The notes beneath the pieces are model-generated. The model saw nothing but the letters and a program-made list of their open reading frames with translations. It had not been told where the DNA came from and searched no databases. Positions 8,683 through 19,414 of a stretch of 64,000 nt of DNA are shown here, in pieces. Source of the stretch: JBBSAT01 sp046351235 (GTDB lineage: Bacteria; Myxococcota_A; Polyangia; Polyangiales; Sandaracinaceae). The stretch spans positions 1,302,001 to 1,366,000 of the forward strand of contig JAXLYV010000001.1 of the NCBI GenBank assembly GCA_046351235.1, read 5' to 3'. The position numbers were made by a program, and so were the translations under genes. Numbering within the stretch: position 1 is the first letter of the stretch; the number at the start of each line of letters is the position of its first letter.

Positions 8683-9674
8683 CGCGGCCGCTCCAGCTCC
8701 ACTTCGATCCCGTCCCCGAGCACCGCCTTCGAGCGCGCCGAGAACGGCCCGAGCTCGGCGAGCGTCGCGCTCCGCACGCGCGAGCCCGTGACGAGCGTGC
8801 CGTTGGTCGAGCCGGCGTCGTAGAGCCAGATCGTGCTGCGGTCGTCGAGCAGGAGCACCGCGTGCACGCGCGAGATCTGCATCGTCATGACCTGCTTGAG
8901 GCCCTGATCGAGACACTTCTCCGCGCGGCCGACGAGCACGCCGCGGCGCAGGTCCTCTTCGCGGAGCGGCACCGTCGCGACCTGCCCCTCGCGGCGCCCC
9001 ACCAGCGTCGCGATCGGCGGGCCCGACGAGGGCGCGTCCGACGCCTCCACGAGCGTGAGCGGCCGCGGGAGGCTCGTGATGATCGTGCTGCGCCGCACGC
9101 CGCGGTACGGCGAGTCGTCGAAGCCGACGCGCGTCGAGCCGCCGGCCTTGCGCGAGTGCTCGCTCGCGCTCGCGGCCTCGAAGCTCTCCATCGCCGGCAG
9201 GGTGGGCGGCGGAGGCTCGGCGCCGATGCCCACGCGGAAGCCCCCGAGCACGTACGTGCCGAGACGCACCGCGAAGGGCCCCTCCACGGTGAGCGAGCGC
9301 GCGGGGCGATCCGTCGTCGCGTACATGGGCATCGCGGCGCGCAGGTCCACGAGCCGCAGGCGCGGCTCCATGCCGCCCTCCGGGACGATCAGCAGGTGCC
9401 GGAGCGAGAGGTCGGGGTCGCTCGGCAGCACCACGTCGCAGCGCGTGTGTCGACCGACGATGAGGTGTTGGCCTGCGCCGAGCGAGAAGTCGCGGAAGCC
9501 GTTCTCGTTGCCGCGCGTCCAGAACAAGCGGAACGACGCCGCGCGCGGCTCGCGGGGCGGGATCGCGCCGAGCCCGGGCACGTAGGCGGCCCAGGCGCGC
9601 GCGAGGTCGTCGGCCCGCAGGCGCGGGCCCGGCTCGCTGGCGCCGGGCCCCGTGTTCGAGTTGCTCGAGCTCAT
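8679..9674 (-). CDS. Double-FHA domain protein
   Basis: 331 aa, no signal peptide or membrane segment. A first FHA-like domain lies at about 45-150 (LIVGRHTRCDVVLP, then LSLRHLLI) and a second, canonical one at about 215-325 (VLVGRAEKC, SRVHAVLL, YDAGSTNGTLV). FHA domains read phosphothreonine on partners, so the protein probably docks onto a target of one of the Ser/Thr kinases common here. The first domain has Leu-Arg-His in place of the usual SxxH, so it may be structural. An ATG at 9674 (MSSSNSN) is preferred to longer versions, which would cross the divergent promoter region. Confidence 0.88.
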   Translation of the reverse strand: MSSSNSNTGPGASEPGPRLRADDLARAWAAYVPGLGAIPPREPRAASFRLFWTRGNENGFRDFSLGAGQHLIVGRHTRCDVVLPSDPDLSLRHLLIVPEGGMEPRLRLVDLRAAMPMYATTDRPARSLTVEGPFAVRLGTYVLGGFRVGIGAEPPPPTLPAMESFEAASASEHSRKAGGSTRVGFDDSPYRGVRRSTIITSLPRPLTLVEASDAPSSGPPIATLVGRREGQVATVPLREEDLRRGVLVGRAEKCLDQGLKQVMTMQISRVHAVLLLDDRSTIWLYDAGSTNGTLVTGSRVRSATLAELGPFSARSKAVLGDGIEVELERPR

Positions 9675-9774
9675 CGCGCCCGCGAATCGTACACGTTCGA
9701 GCGTCGTCCGCCATTTCGTCGGTCGGTCGCCGCGACGGCCCGTGCACGAGGCGCCATTCGCGGTAGATCCGAGC

Positions 9775-10299
9775 GTGGCCAGCGAAGCGAGCTCTCCCGC
9801 GCCCTCCCCGCCCCAGGCCCGCCGCGGGCGCGCGGTCCTCGAGGTCGCGCTCGTCGTGCTGCTGGTGCTCGGCGTGCGCTGGTACCAGCGCCGAGATCTC
9901 CCGAGCGGCGACGTCCCGGCCGTGACCCTCACCTCGCTCGACGGAACGCCGCTCGAGATCGGCCCCCGCCCGCACGGCTACGTCGTGCACTTCTTCGCGA
10001 CGTGGTGCGGGGTCTGCCGCGCCGAAGAGGGGAACGTGGTCTCGCTCGCGGGCGACCACGAGCTGATCGCGATCGCGACGCAGTCGGGGGACCCCGAGAC
10101 CGTGCACCGCTACGTGACCGACGCGGGGCTCGATCCCGCGCACGTCGCGCTCGACCCCGAGGGCGTGCTCGCGCATCGCTTCGGCGTGCAGGCCTTCCCC
10201 ACGACGTTCTACGTCGGCAGCGACGGCGTGATCCGCACCGCCGAGGTCGGCTACACGACCGAGCTCGGCATGCGCCTGCGCGCGTGGTGGGCCGAGTAG
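9775..10299 (+). CDS. Membrane-anchored thioredoxin-fold protein (TlpA/ScsD-like)
   Basis: 174 aa from a GTG start (MASEASSPAP). One N-terminal membrane anchor lies at about residues 19-35 (AVLEVALVVLLVLGV). The periplasmic thioredoxin domain follows with active site FFATWCGVCRAEE (Cys78 and Cys81) and the cis-Pro region QAFPTTFYV. The CxxC plus glutamate-rich helix resembles ScsD/TlpA-type disulfide reductases, which keep periplasmic cysteines reduced or help cytochrome maturation. Earlier in-frame starts would extend into the divergent FHA gene. The 3' end lies in a 34-bp tandem duplication shared with the convergent response regulator gene. Confidence 0.87.
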   Translation: MASEASSPAPSPPQARRGRAVLEVALVVLLVLGVRWYQRRDLPSGDVPAVTLTSLDGTPLEIGPRPHGYVVHFFATWCGVCRAEEGNVVSLAGDHELIAIATQSGDPETVHRYVTDAGLDPAHVALDPEGVLAHRFGVQAFPTTFYVGSDGVIRTAEVGYTTELGMRLRAWWAE

Positions 10300-10345
10300 A
10301 GGCGCGCCTCAGCGCGCGTGGTGGGCCGAATCGAGGCGCGCCTCA
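10278..10345. repeat. 34-bp tandem duplication spanning two convergent gene ends
   Basis: Units 10278-10311 and 10312-10345 differ at two bases (GAGTAG versus GAATCG), and a third partial unit follows at 10346. Each unit contains the perfect palindrome GAGGCGCGCCTC. The first unit encodes the last residues and stop of the thioredoxin gene; the second carries the stop of the response regulator on the other strand. Confidence 0.85.
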
Positions 10346-10768
10346 GCGCGCGTGGGTGTGCGCGGCCTGGCTCTCGAGGGCGCTCCAAGCGACCTCGGTG
10401 AGCCGGTCGAGATCGACGGGCTTGTCGAAGCTCGCGAGCGCCCCATGCGTCGCGAAGCTCTCGTGCACCAGCGGATCGCCGAAGCCGGTCATCACGATGC
10501 AGGCGACGTCGAAGGGGGAGCGCGCGAGCGAGTCGAGCAACGAGAGCCCGTCGAGCCCGGGCATGCGGTAGTCGGTGATCACGAGCACGGGGCCCGCCTG
10601 CTCCGGGCCCGCCGAGAAGAGCGTCTCGATCATCGCGAGCACCTCGTGGCCGTTCCGCGCGGTGATGAGCGTCACGTCGCGCCGCTTGCGAGCGAGCCAC
10701 GTGCGCACGAGCTCGCGCATCTCGTCGGAGTCGTCGGCGATCAGGATCGTACCGGCCGCGGAAGTCAT
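10343..10768 (-). CDS. Single-domain response regulator
   Basis: 141 aa, a receiver domain only. Acidic pair in ILIADDSDEM (about residues 9-16), phospho-acceptor Asp in VLVITDYRMPGLDG, Thr in IVMTGFG, and Lys in ASFDKPVD. With no output domain it must act through protein contact or as a phosphate relay or sink, CheY- or Spo0F-like. The neighbouring upstream gene on the same strand is a sensor-like lipoprotein, but a hairpin with a T-run separates them. No histidine kinase is adjacent. The His-rich end AAHTHAR is set by the duplication. Confidence 0.9.
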   Translation of the reverse strand: MTSAAGTILIADDSDEMRELVRTWLARKRRDVTLITARNGHEVLAMIETLFSAGPEQAGPVLVITDYRMPGLDGLSLLDSLARSPFDVACIVMTGFGDPLVHESFATHGALASFDKPVDLDRLTEVAWSALESQAAHTHAR

Positions 10769-10810
10769 GCCCCAGCGCCAAGCAGCTCGGATGCCACGCG
10801 AATTCAGCCG

Positions 10811-10848
10811 AAAAACGCGACGAGCCTCGGGTCGAAACGACCCGAGGC
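10811..10848 (-). terminator. Rho-independent terminator for the sensor-like lipoprotein gene
   Basis: A perfect 11-bp stem GCCTCGGGTCG/CGACCCGAGGC with a 3-nt loop (10824-10848). On the minus strand it is followed after 8 nt by five T residues (plus-strand A 10811-10815). Confidence 0.75.
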
Positions 10849-10881
10849 CCGCGCTTCGACGGTCAGGCCGCCCCGTCGCGT

Positions 10882-11793
10882 TCAGTCGACGGGATCGGAG
10901 CGATAGATGATGGCCCCCACGTCGTCGCCGAGCTGAGGCAAGTGGACGACCCCGTAGCAGTACCAGCGACCGAACTGGTTCTGCTCGCCGCAGAAGCCCC
11001 CCGCGCTGTTCGCGAAGCCTGCCTCGCGCGTCGCCTGGTCGGGCACGATCTCGTCGAGCGTCGAGGGCGTGCCGTGGTGGAAGAGGCGGTCGCCGCGGAA
11101 GAAGTAGACCCAGAAGATCGCGCCCGACGTCGTGAGGCCCTCGGCCTGCACCTGTCGCGTGATGCGACGCGCCTCGCTCCAGAGCGGAATGCCGGCGACG
11201 ATCGCGCCGACGACGCGTCCCTCGACGCGCGCCGGCGCGGCGAAGAGCACCGTCACCGACGACTGCTCGGGCGGCCCCGCGTCGTGCTCGCCCTCGCCCT
11301 CTGCGGGCGGCGGCGGCGCGAGGGCCGCGAACTCGGAGAGCTCGTAGCTCGACACTCCCTCGGTCAGCGCGCGATGCACCTGCGGGAACATCGCCCCCAG
11401 ATCGAGGCCGCGCATGTGGTCCTGGTCCGGATCGAGGTCGCGGCAGATCACGTGCCCCTCGGCATCGACGGCCGCGACGAACGAGATCGGGGAGATCATC
11501 AGCTCCGGGATGCCACGGGGAGGCTCGCGGATCCGGTGCTGGATCGCCCAGCGCATCTCGCGCTCGCGCTGCGCCGGGTCGGCGACGAGGAAGCCGGGCG
11601 CCGTCAGGTCGGCGGCCGCGGTGATCCCCGTCATCGTCCGCTCGAGGTCGTCGTCGACGATCGAGCGCACGCGCGGCACGTGCTCGCGCACGATCACCTC
11701 GCACGCGTGGTGGGCCCCGTCCTCGCAGGCGGTCGCGCCCAGCGCGGCGAGAAGCAACAGTCCGAGCGCGGCTCGATGGCTACCGTTCGACAT
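10882..11793 (-). CDS. Putative lipoprotein with a sensor-like extracytoplasmic domain
   Basis: 303 aa from ATG 11793; a GTG at 11802 is also possible. Signal peptide with lipobox LGATAC (Cys near residue 23). The exported part has helices with an acidic run (RSIVDDDLERTMTG), strands such as VAAVDAEGHVICRDLDPDQ, VTVLFAAPARVEGRVVGAIVAGIPL, then GAIFWVYFFRGDRLFHHG, resembling the double-strand pattern of Cache-type sensory domains. It has no transducing domain, so it may bind a ligand and signal through a partner. Two Cys near the end (GFCGEQNQFGRWYCYG) could form a disulfide. The Cache similarity is by pattern only. Confidence 0.65.
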   Translation of the reverse strand: MSNGSHRAALGLLLLAALGATACEDGAHHACEVIVREHVPRVRSIVDDDLERTMTGITAAADLTAPGFLVADPAQREREMRWAIQHRIREPPRGIPELMISPISFVAAVDAEGHVICRDLDPDQDHMRGLDLGAMFPQVHRALTEGVSSYELSEFAALAPPPPAEGEGEHDAGPPEQSSVTVLFAAPARVEGRVVGAIVAGIPLWSEARRITRQVQAEGLTTSGAIFWVYFFRGDRLFHHGTPSTLDEIVPDQATREAGFANSAGGFCGEQNQFGRWYCYGVVHLPQLGDDVGAIIYRSDPVD

Positions 11794-11889
11794 GGGACGC
11801 ACGCTACTCCTCGGGGTACGAGCGCCTCAAGCCCGCGCTCTCCCTCTCCAGGACGCCACGCCGATGCGCAGGTTCCCTCGCGTGGTACG

Positions 11890-13374
11890 GTGCCCTCCTT
11901 GAGGCAGCTCGAGGGCACCCTTCTGGCCGGGAAATACCGGGTCCACCGGATCCTGCCGGGTCCCGGCGGCCAGGTGCACGAGGGGGTCGCGAAGCTCTCG
12001 GCCGAGCACGCGAGCATCCAGCGCGAGGTGGAGGTGAAGATCCTCCTCGAGCCGAGCGACGCCGCGCAAGCGCGCCTGTATCGCGAAGCGCGCGCGCTCG
12101 GGCAGGTCCCGCATGCCGCCCTTCGAAGCGTGCTCGACTCGGGCCAGGATGCGCAGGGCCGCCCCTTCGTGGTCTACGAGGCGCTCGAAGGCGAGACGCT
12201 CGCGCGGCGCATGGAGCGCTACCCGAACGGGATGCCCACCGAGGAGGCCGCGAGCATCGCGATGCAGATCCTCGAGGGTCTGCGCGCCCTGCACCGGGGC
12301 GGCGTCGTAGCGCGCGGCCTCTCGCCCGAGTGCATCGCTTTCACGCGCACCACCTCGGGCGAGGTCGCCAAGATCGCATCGCTCGATCGCGCGGCCTTTC
12401 TCGGCGAGCCCGACACCGAGCCCGTCCGCTTCTCCCCGTGGGCGGCCCCCGAGGTTCGCCGCGCGGGGGGCGAGGTCGGCGTCGAGGCCGACGTGTACTC
12501 CGCCGGCGTCATGCTCCGCCATCTGCTCACGGGCCGGCCGCAGGCGGGCGGCCCCCTTCCCGACACCGCCGCGCGCGCGCTCCAGCGAGCGACGGCCGAG
12601 GATCCCGACGAGCGCTTCCCGACCGTCGACGTGCTGATGAGCTGCGTGGCGCTGCTGCTGCCGACGAATGAGCGGCCCCCGCGCGACCGCATGGCGCTCC
12701 CGACCGACGCGCTCGCGGCCGACATCCATTGGCTCGCGCTGCGACGCCGGACGCGCCACGGCACGATCGACGCCGCGCCCGCCGACGCGCCCGTGCACCT
12801 GATGGCGGCGCTCGTGACGATCGAGGCCATCTACCGCCGCGTCGGCCGTCCCGCGTGGACCCAGCTCGTGGAGGCGGTGCCGGCCGTGGAGGATCTGCTC
12901 CCGGGCGCCGGCAACACGAGCGCGCACCTACGCACCGGGGTCTGGGCCTCGATCCTCGCCGAAGTGCTCGAGCGCGCCGATGCGATCGCGGGCGCGGGCG
13001 ATCTCGCGCTCGTCTCCGAGATCGGCGCGGCCGTCGCCCAGCGCTCGCTTCGCCGGCTCTGCCCCGACCTGCCCGCCACGCTGAGCCCGACCGTCCTGGT
13101 GGATGCTTTCCCGTATCTCTGGTCGCGCATCGCGCGCGCGGGCCGTGGCGTCGTCCTCGACCGCGCTCCGGGCCAGGCCAAGCTCGCCATCGAAGACACC
13201 ACGCCGCCCCTGGAAATCGTGGGTCTCACCGCGGCCATCGTGCGCGCGGCCCTCTTCGAGGCGGGAGGCGAGCAGGTCGGGGTGGCCATCGTGGCCTGCT
13301 CGGCGCTCGGCGACCGTCGCGATCTGCTCCTCGCGCGGTGGGCTTCTCGCGCTTCGATGCCGCCGCGAGCGTGA
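11890..13374 (+). CDS. Ser/Thr pseudokinase with Myxococcales-type C-terminal domain
   Basis: 494 aa from GTG 11890; the start is uncertain. The N-terminal 270 residues follow the protein kinase fold: LLAGKYRVHRILPGPGG, the VEVKILL lysine near 50, ALEGETLARRM, the LHRGGVVARGLSPE loop near 140, then SPWAAPEVRRAGG and EADVYSAGVMLRHLLTG. The glycine loop is altered, the catalytic HRD is replaced by ARG, and DFG by SLDRA, so catalysis is very unlikely. The C-terminal 190 residues (WTQLVEAVPAVEDLL onward) resemble DUF2378-type helical domains of myxobacteria, a tentative match. It lies 107 nt upstream of an intact kinase and may regulate it or act as a scaffold. Confidence 0.8.
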   Translation: MPSLRQLEGTLLAGKYRVHRILPGPGGQVHEGVAKLSAEHASIQREVEVKILLEPSDAAQARLYREARALGQVPHAALRSVLDSGQDAQGRPFVVYEALEGETLARRMERYPNGMPTEEAASIAMQILEGLRALHRGGVVARGLSPECIAFTRTTSGEVAKIASLDRAAFLGEPDTEPVRFSPWAAPEVRRAGGEVGVEADVYSAGVMLRHLLTGRPQAGGPLPDTAARALQRATAEDPDERFPTVDVLMSCVALLLPTNERPPRDRMALPTDALAADIHWLALRRRTRHGTIDAAPADAPVHLMAALVTIEAIYRRVGRPAWTQLVEAVPAVEDLLPGAGNTSAHLRTGVWASILAEVLERADAIAGAGDLALVSEIGAAVAQRSLRRLCPDLPATLSPTVLVDAFPYLWSRIARAGRGVVLDRAPGQAKLAIEDTTPPLEIVGLTAAIVRAALFEAGGEQVGVAIVACSALGDRRDLLLARWASRASMPPRA

Positions 13375-13481
13375 CCAGTCGGGAGCGCGCGTAGTACGCT
13401 GCCAGCGCAACGAGCTCGACCGGGCCGACACCTCCGTGGGGTCCGCACGCAGCCCTTCCGGTCGCGGTCGTTGCACTCGCG

Positions 13482-15260
<1,779 letters not shown>

Positions 15261-15263
15261 ATC

Positions 15264-15297
15264 GCGCCCGAGCCCCTGGCGAGCGGCCGGCGGGCGC
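15264..15297. terminator. Possible bidirectional hairpin between convergent genes
   Basis: GCGCCCG (15264-15270) pairs with CGGGCGC (15291-15297) around a GC-rich loop, in the 45-nt gap between the kinase and amtB stop codons. It has no T-run, so its strength as a terminator is doubtful. Confidence 0.3.
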
Positions 15298-15305
15298 GGT
15301 GCGCG

Positions 15306-16601
15306 TCAGGTCGCGGCGGGCTCCGCGCGCTCGGCCTCGAGCGCAGCACGCTCGGGGCGCGGCTGCGTGAGCACGGAGCCCTCGAGCGCGCCGTAGGCCT
15401 CTTCGCCGTGCAGGCTCGTGTCGAGCCCCTCGTGCTCGTCCTCCGGATCGGCGCGCAGGCCGACGAGCTTGTCGACGAGCTTGAGCAGCCCGAAGCTCAC
15501 CACGCCCGCGTACGCGACGGTGACGCCGAGCGCGAGGAGGTTCTCCACGAAGAGGTGCACGCCGCCGTGGATCAGGCCGTCGGCGCCCGCCGGGTTCCAC
15601 GCCGCCGACGCGAGCACGCCGGTGAGCAGCGCGCCGAGGGCGCCACCCACGCCATGGACGCCGAACGCGTCGAGCGCGTCGTCGTAGCCGAAGCGGCCCT
15701 TCGCGAGCACCGCGCCGTAGCAGACGCCGCCGGCCGCGAGGCCGATGACGATGGACTCGACCGGGCCCACGAAGCCGGCCGCCGGCGTGATCGCGACGAG
15801 CCCGGCCACGAGGCCCGACGCGCAGCCGAGCGCCGAGGGCTTGCCGTGCCGCATCCAGTCGATCGCCGTCCAGGCCACGGCGCCCGCGCCCGCCGCGACG
15901 TGCGTGTTCACGAGCGCGAGCGCGGCGATGCCGTTCGAGGCGAGCGCACTGCCGGCGTTGAAGCCGAACCAGCCGAACCAGAGCAGGCCGGCGCCGATCA
16001 TCGTCATCGTGAGGTCGTGCGGTAGCATGCGGCGCTGCGGGTAGCCGAGCCGCTTGCCCACGAGGATCGCGCAGAGCAGCGCGCTGATGCCGGACGAGGC
16101 GTGCACGACAGTGCCTCCGGCGAAGTCGAGCGCGCCGCGCGAGAGCAGCCAGCCGCCCGCGTTCCACACCCAATGGCAGAGCGGGTCGTAGACGAGCGTC
16201 GTCCAGAGCACGGTGAAGAGCACGAACGCCGAGAACTTCATGCGCTCGGCGAAGGCGCCCGCGATCAGCGCGGGCGTGATGATCGCGAACATCAGCTGGT
16301 ACGCGCAGAAGAGCAGGTGCGGGATGGTGCCGTGCGCTTCGGTGCCGACCCCGCGCAAGAGCGCGAAGTCGAGGTTGCCGATCACGCCGCCGATCGAGGG
16401 CGCGAAGCAGAGCGAGTAGCCGACGAGCACCCACTGGATCGTCACGATCCCCAGCGCGAAGAAGCAGTGCATGAACGTGGAGAGCACGTTCTTCTGCCGC
16501 ACGAGACCGCCGTAGAAGAGCGCGAGCGCGGGCGTCATCATCATGACGAGCGCGGTCGAGATCAGAAGCCAGGCGGTGTCGGCGCCGCTGATGCCATCCA
16601 T
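15306..16601 (-). CDS. amtB: Ammonium transporter
   Basis: 431 aa, eleven membrane helices as in Amt/MEP/Rh proteins. The signature region VVHASSGISALLCAILVGKR carries the first pore His and FGVHGVGGALGALLTG the second. No signal peptide precedes the first helix (TAWLLISTALVMMMTPALALF), as in many non-enterobacterial Amt proteins. The cytoplasmic tail after about residue 380 is acidic (DPEDEHEGLDTSLHGEEAYGALE), the form expected where GlnK would bind, though no glnK is adjacent. It imports ammonium under nitrogen limitation (family knowledge). No good Shine-Dalgarno precedes its ATG. Confidence 0.97.
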   Translation of the reverse strand: MDGISGADTAWLLISTALVMMMTPALALFYGGLVRQKNVLSTFMHCFFALGIVTIQWVLVGYSLCFAPSIGGVIGNLDFALLRGVGTEAHGTIPHLLFCAYQLMFAIITPALIAGAFAERMKFSAFVLFTVLWTTLVYDPLCHWVWNAGGWLLSRGALDFAGGTVVHASSGISALLCAILVGKRLGYPQRRMLPHDLTMTMIGAGLLWFGWFGFNAGSALASNGIAALALVNTHVAAGAGAVAWTAIDWMRHGKPSALGCASGLVAGLVAITPAAGFVGPVESIVIGLAAGGVCYGAVLAKGRFGYDDALDAFGVHGVGGALGALLTGVLASAAWNPAGADGLIHGGVHLFVENLLALGVTVAYAGVVSFGLLKLVDKLVGLRADPEDEHEGLDTSLHGEEAYGALEGSVLTQPRPERAALEAERAEPAAT

Positions 16602-16636
16602 GGCGGAGAAGCTACGGGGACGCCGTTTCCGGTCGG

Positions 16637-16650
16637 TTTCGGCGCCGAAA
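16637..16650. promoter_or_regulatory. Palindrome in the amtB-leuS divergent region
   Basis: TTTCGGCGCCGAAA is a perfect 14-bp palindrome in the 116-bp gap between the divergent amtB and leuS start codons. CTATAC follows at 16652-16657 and could be a -10 toward leuS. It may be an operator for either gene. Confidence 0.35.
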
Positions 16651-16717
16651 ACTATACGGCTCCCCTCGCGCGCCGGGCGCGCCGGGACAGCGCGTTTCGT
16701 GGTAAGCGAAGCGCCCT

Positions 16718-19396
16718 ATGTCCCGCGCCGAAAAGCCTTACGTCCCCGCCGAGATCGAGCCCAAGTGGCAGGCCTTCTGGGATCGCGATCGCACCTTCGC
16801 GACGAGCGACGACCCGAGCAAGAAGAAGGTCTACGTCCTCGACATGTTCCCCTACCCGTCGGGCGCCGGCCTGCACGTGGGGCACCCCGAGGGCTACACG
16901 GCGACCGACATCCTCAGCCGCTACCTCCGCGCGACGGGGCATGCCGTGCTGCATCCGATGGGCTGGGACGCCTTCGGCCTGCCGGCGGAGCAGTACGCGA
17001 TCCAGACGGGCACCCACCCGCGCGTCACGACCGCGGCGAACATCGCGACCTTCAAGCGCCAGATCAAGATGCTCGGCCTCAGCTACGACTGGGACCGCGA
17101 GATCGACACGACCGATCCCGACTACGTGAAGTGGACGCAGTGGATCTTCCTCTTGCTCTACCAGCGTGGCCTCGCGTCGCAGTCGGAGGTGCCGGTGAAC
17201 TGGTGCCCCGCGCTCGGCACCGTGCTCGCCAACGAAGAGGTGAAGGACGGAAAGAGCGAGCGCGGCGGCCACCCGGTCTATCGCCTCCCGCTGCGCCAGT
17301 GGATGCTCAAGATCACGGCCTACGCCGATCGGCTGCTCGAGGACCTCTCGCTCCTGGACTGGCCCGAGGGCGTGCGCGTGATGCAGGTCGACTGGATCGG
17401 CAAGAGCGAGGGCGCCGAGGTGCTCTTCGCCGTCGAGGGACAGTCCGAGAAGCTCGAGGTCTTCACGACGCGGCCCGACACGCTCTTCGGCGCCACCTTC
17501 ATGGTCGTCGCGCCCGAGCACCCGATCGTCCTGAAGATCACGACCGCCGATCGCAAGGCCGCCGTCGACGCGTACGTCGCGCGCGCGAAGAACAAGAGCG
17601 AGCTCGACCGCCGGAGCACGAAGGAGAAGACGGGCGAGGCGACCGGCGGCTACGCGATCAACCCGGTGAACGGCGCGCGCATCCCGATCTACGTCGCGGA
17701 CTACGTGCTCTGGGGCTACGGCACCGGCGCCATCATGGCCGTCCCGGGCCACGACGAGCGCGACTGGGAGTTCGCCAAGAAGCTCGGCATCCCGATCGTC
17801 CGCGTCGTCGCCAAGACGAAGGACGAGGCGGGCGTGGCCCTCACGGCGCCCTTCGTCGACGACGGCGTGGCCGTGAACAGCGGCGCCTACGACGGCCTGC
17901 CGACCGCGGAGTTCAAGAAGCGCATCACGGCCGATCTCGAGAAGGACGGCCGCGGCAAGAAGCGCGTCGAGTACAAGCTCCGAGACTGGATCTTCTCGCG
18001 CCAGCGCTACTGGGGCGAGCCGATCCCGATCTACTTCCCGGTCGAGATGCAGAGCCCGAGCGGCGATCCGCGCAAGGGAGACGCCCACACGATCCGCTAC
18101 GACCAGCCCATCCCGGTCGAGGTGAGCGAGCTCCCGCTGCGCCTGCCCGACCTCGAGGACTACAAGCCGGGCGACGACCCGGCCGGCCCGCTCGCGCGCG
18201 CGGTCGAGTGGCGCTTCTTCCAGAGAGACGGGAAGTGGTTCGCGCGCGAGACGAACACGATGCCGCAGTGGGCCGGCTCGTGCTGGTACTACCTGCGCTT
18301 CATCGATCCACGCAACACCGAGACGCTCTGCGATCCGAAGCTCGCCGAGCGCTGGCTTCCGGTCGATTGCTACGTCGGCGGCGCCGAGCACGCGGTGTTG
18401 CACCTTTTGTACTCGCGCTTCTGGCACAAGGTCCTCTACGACGCCGGCGTCGTGAAGACGCCCGAGCCTTTCAAGAAGCTGGTGAACCAGGGGATGATCC
18501 TCGGCGAGGTCGAGCACACGGCCTACGTCGCGAGCGACGGCACGTACGTCTCGCGTCAGTTCGTGGGCGACAAGCTCGACGATGCCGGCGAGGAGAAGCC
18601 CTACGACACCCGCACCGGCGCGTGGGTCACCCCCAAGAAGGTCGAGGCCGAGGCGCTCGTGAAGAAGGGCGGCGAGTTCGTGCTCGCCGAGAACGAGTCG
18701 ATCGCCGTCGACGCGCGCGCCCACAAGATGAGCAAGTCGCGCGGCAACGTCGTGAACCCCGACGCCATCGTGAAGCAGTACGGCGCCGACTCGCTGCGCC
18801 TCTACGAGATGTTCATGGGCCCGCTCGAGGCGACCAAGCCGTGGAGCACGGCGAGCATCGCGGGCGTGCGGCGCTTCCTCGATCGCGCGCACGCCGTCTC
18901 GTTCCGCGAGCTCTCGGACGCAGCGCCGGACGACGCCCTGCTGCGCACGCTGCACCGCGCGATCCGCAAGGTGGGCGAGGACATCCAGGGCCTGCGCTTC
19001 AACACGGCCATCAGCACGCTGATGCAGCTCGTGAACGACCTCTACCCCCTCGAGACGCCGCCGCGCTTCGCGATCGCGACGCTCGCGCAGCTGCTGCACC
19101 CACTGGCGCCGCACCTCGGCGAGGAGATCTGGGAACGCCTCGGGAACACCACGAGCGTGCAGCGCGCGCCCTGGCCGAGCTACGACCCCAAGCTCTGCGT
19201 CGACGACGAGGTGGAGATCCCCGTGCAGGTCAACGGCAAGGTCCGCGGCCGCGTGAAGGTGCCCACCGCGGCCGACGAGGAGACCGTCGTGGCGGCCGCG
19301 AGCAAGGACGAGAACGTCCAGAAGCACCTCGAGGGCAAGCAGCTGATCAAGCGGCAGTACGTGCCCGGGCGCATCCTCACGCTCGTCGTGAAGTAG
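16718..19396 (+). CDS. leuS: Leucyl-tRNA synthetase
   Basis: 892 aa, the full class Ia LeuRS length. It charges tRNA-Leu with leucine in the cytoplasm. HIGH-type motif HVGH at 53-56 in PYPSGAGLHVGHPEGYTATD, the CP1 editing domain with TTRPDTLFGATFMVVAPEHP, WAGSCWYYLRF, and KMSKS at 670-674 in AHKMSKSRGNVVNP. The C-terminal domain ends VPGRILTLVVK. A strong terminator follows. The gene stands alone. Confidence 0.99.
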   Translation: MSRAEKPYVPAEIEPKWQAFWDRDRTFATSDDPSKKKVYVLDMFPYPSGAGLHVGHPEGYTATDILSRYLRATGHAVLHPMGWDAFGLPAEQYAIQTGTHPRVTTAANIATFKRQIKMLGLSYDWDREIDTTDPDYVKWTQWIFLLLYQRGLASQSEVPVNWCPALGTVLANEEVKDGKSERGGHPVYRLPLRQWMLKITAYADRLLEDLSLLDWPEGVRVMQVDWIGKSEGAEVLFAVEGQSEKLEVFTTRPDTLFGATFMVVAPEHPIVLKITTADRKAAVDAYVARAKNKSELDRRSTKEKTGEATGGYAINPVNGARIPIYVADYVLWGYGTGAIMAVPGHDERDWEFAKKLGIPIVRVVAKTKDEAGVALTAPFVDDGVAVNSGAYDGLPTAEFKKRITADLEKDGRGKKRVEYKLRDWIFSRQRYWGEPIPIYFPVEMQSPSGDPRKGDAHTIRYDQPIPVEVSELPLRLPDLEDYKPGDDPAGPLARAVEWRFFQRDGKWFARETNTMPQWAGSCWYYLRFIDPRNTETLCDPKLAERWLPVDCYVGGAEHAVLHLLYSRFWHKVLYDAGVVKTPEPFKKLVNQGMILGEVEHTAYVASDGTYVSRQFVGDKLDDAGEEKPYDTRTGAWVTPKKVEAEALVKKGGEFVLAENESIAVDARAHKMSKSRGNVVNPDAIVKQYGADSLRLYEMFMGPLEATKPWSTASIAGVRRFLDRAHAVSFRELSDAAPDDALLRTLHRAIRKVGEDIQGLRFNTAISTLMQLVNDLYPLETPPRFAIATLAQLLHPLAPHLGEEIWERLGNTTSVQRAPWPSYDPKLCVDDEVEIPVQVNGKVRGRVKVPTAADEETVVAAASKDENVQKHLEGKQLIKRQYVPGRILTLVVK

Positions 19397-19414
19397 CGAT
19401 CCTCGCGGCGCCCG

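Noticed and set aside
16602..16717. A sigma-54 promoter for amtB (GC-N10-CC on the plus strand near 16612)
   Set aside because: The -24/-12 bases fit poorly, and the predicted start would fall inside the start codon.
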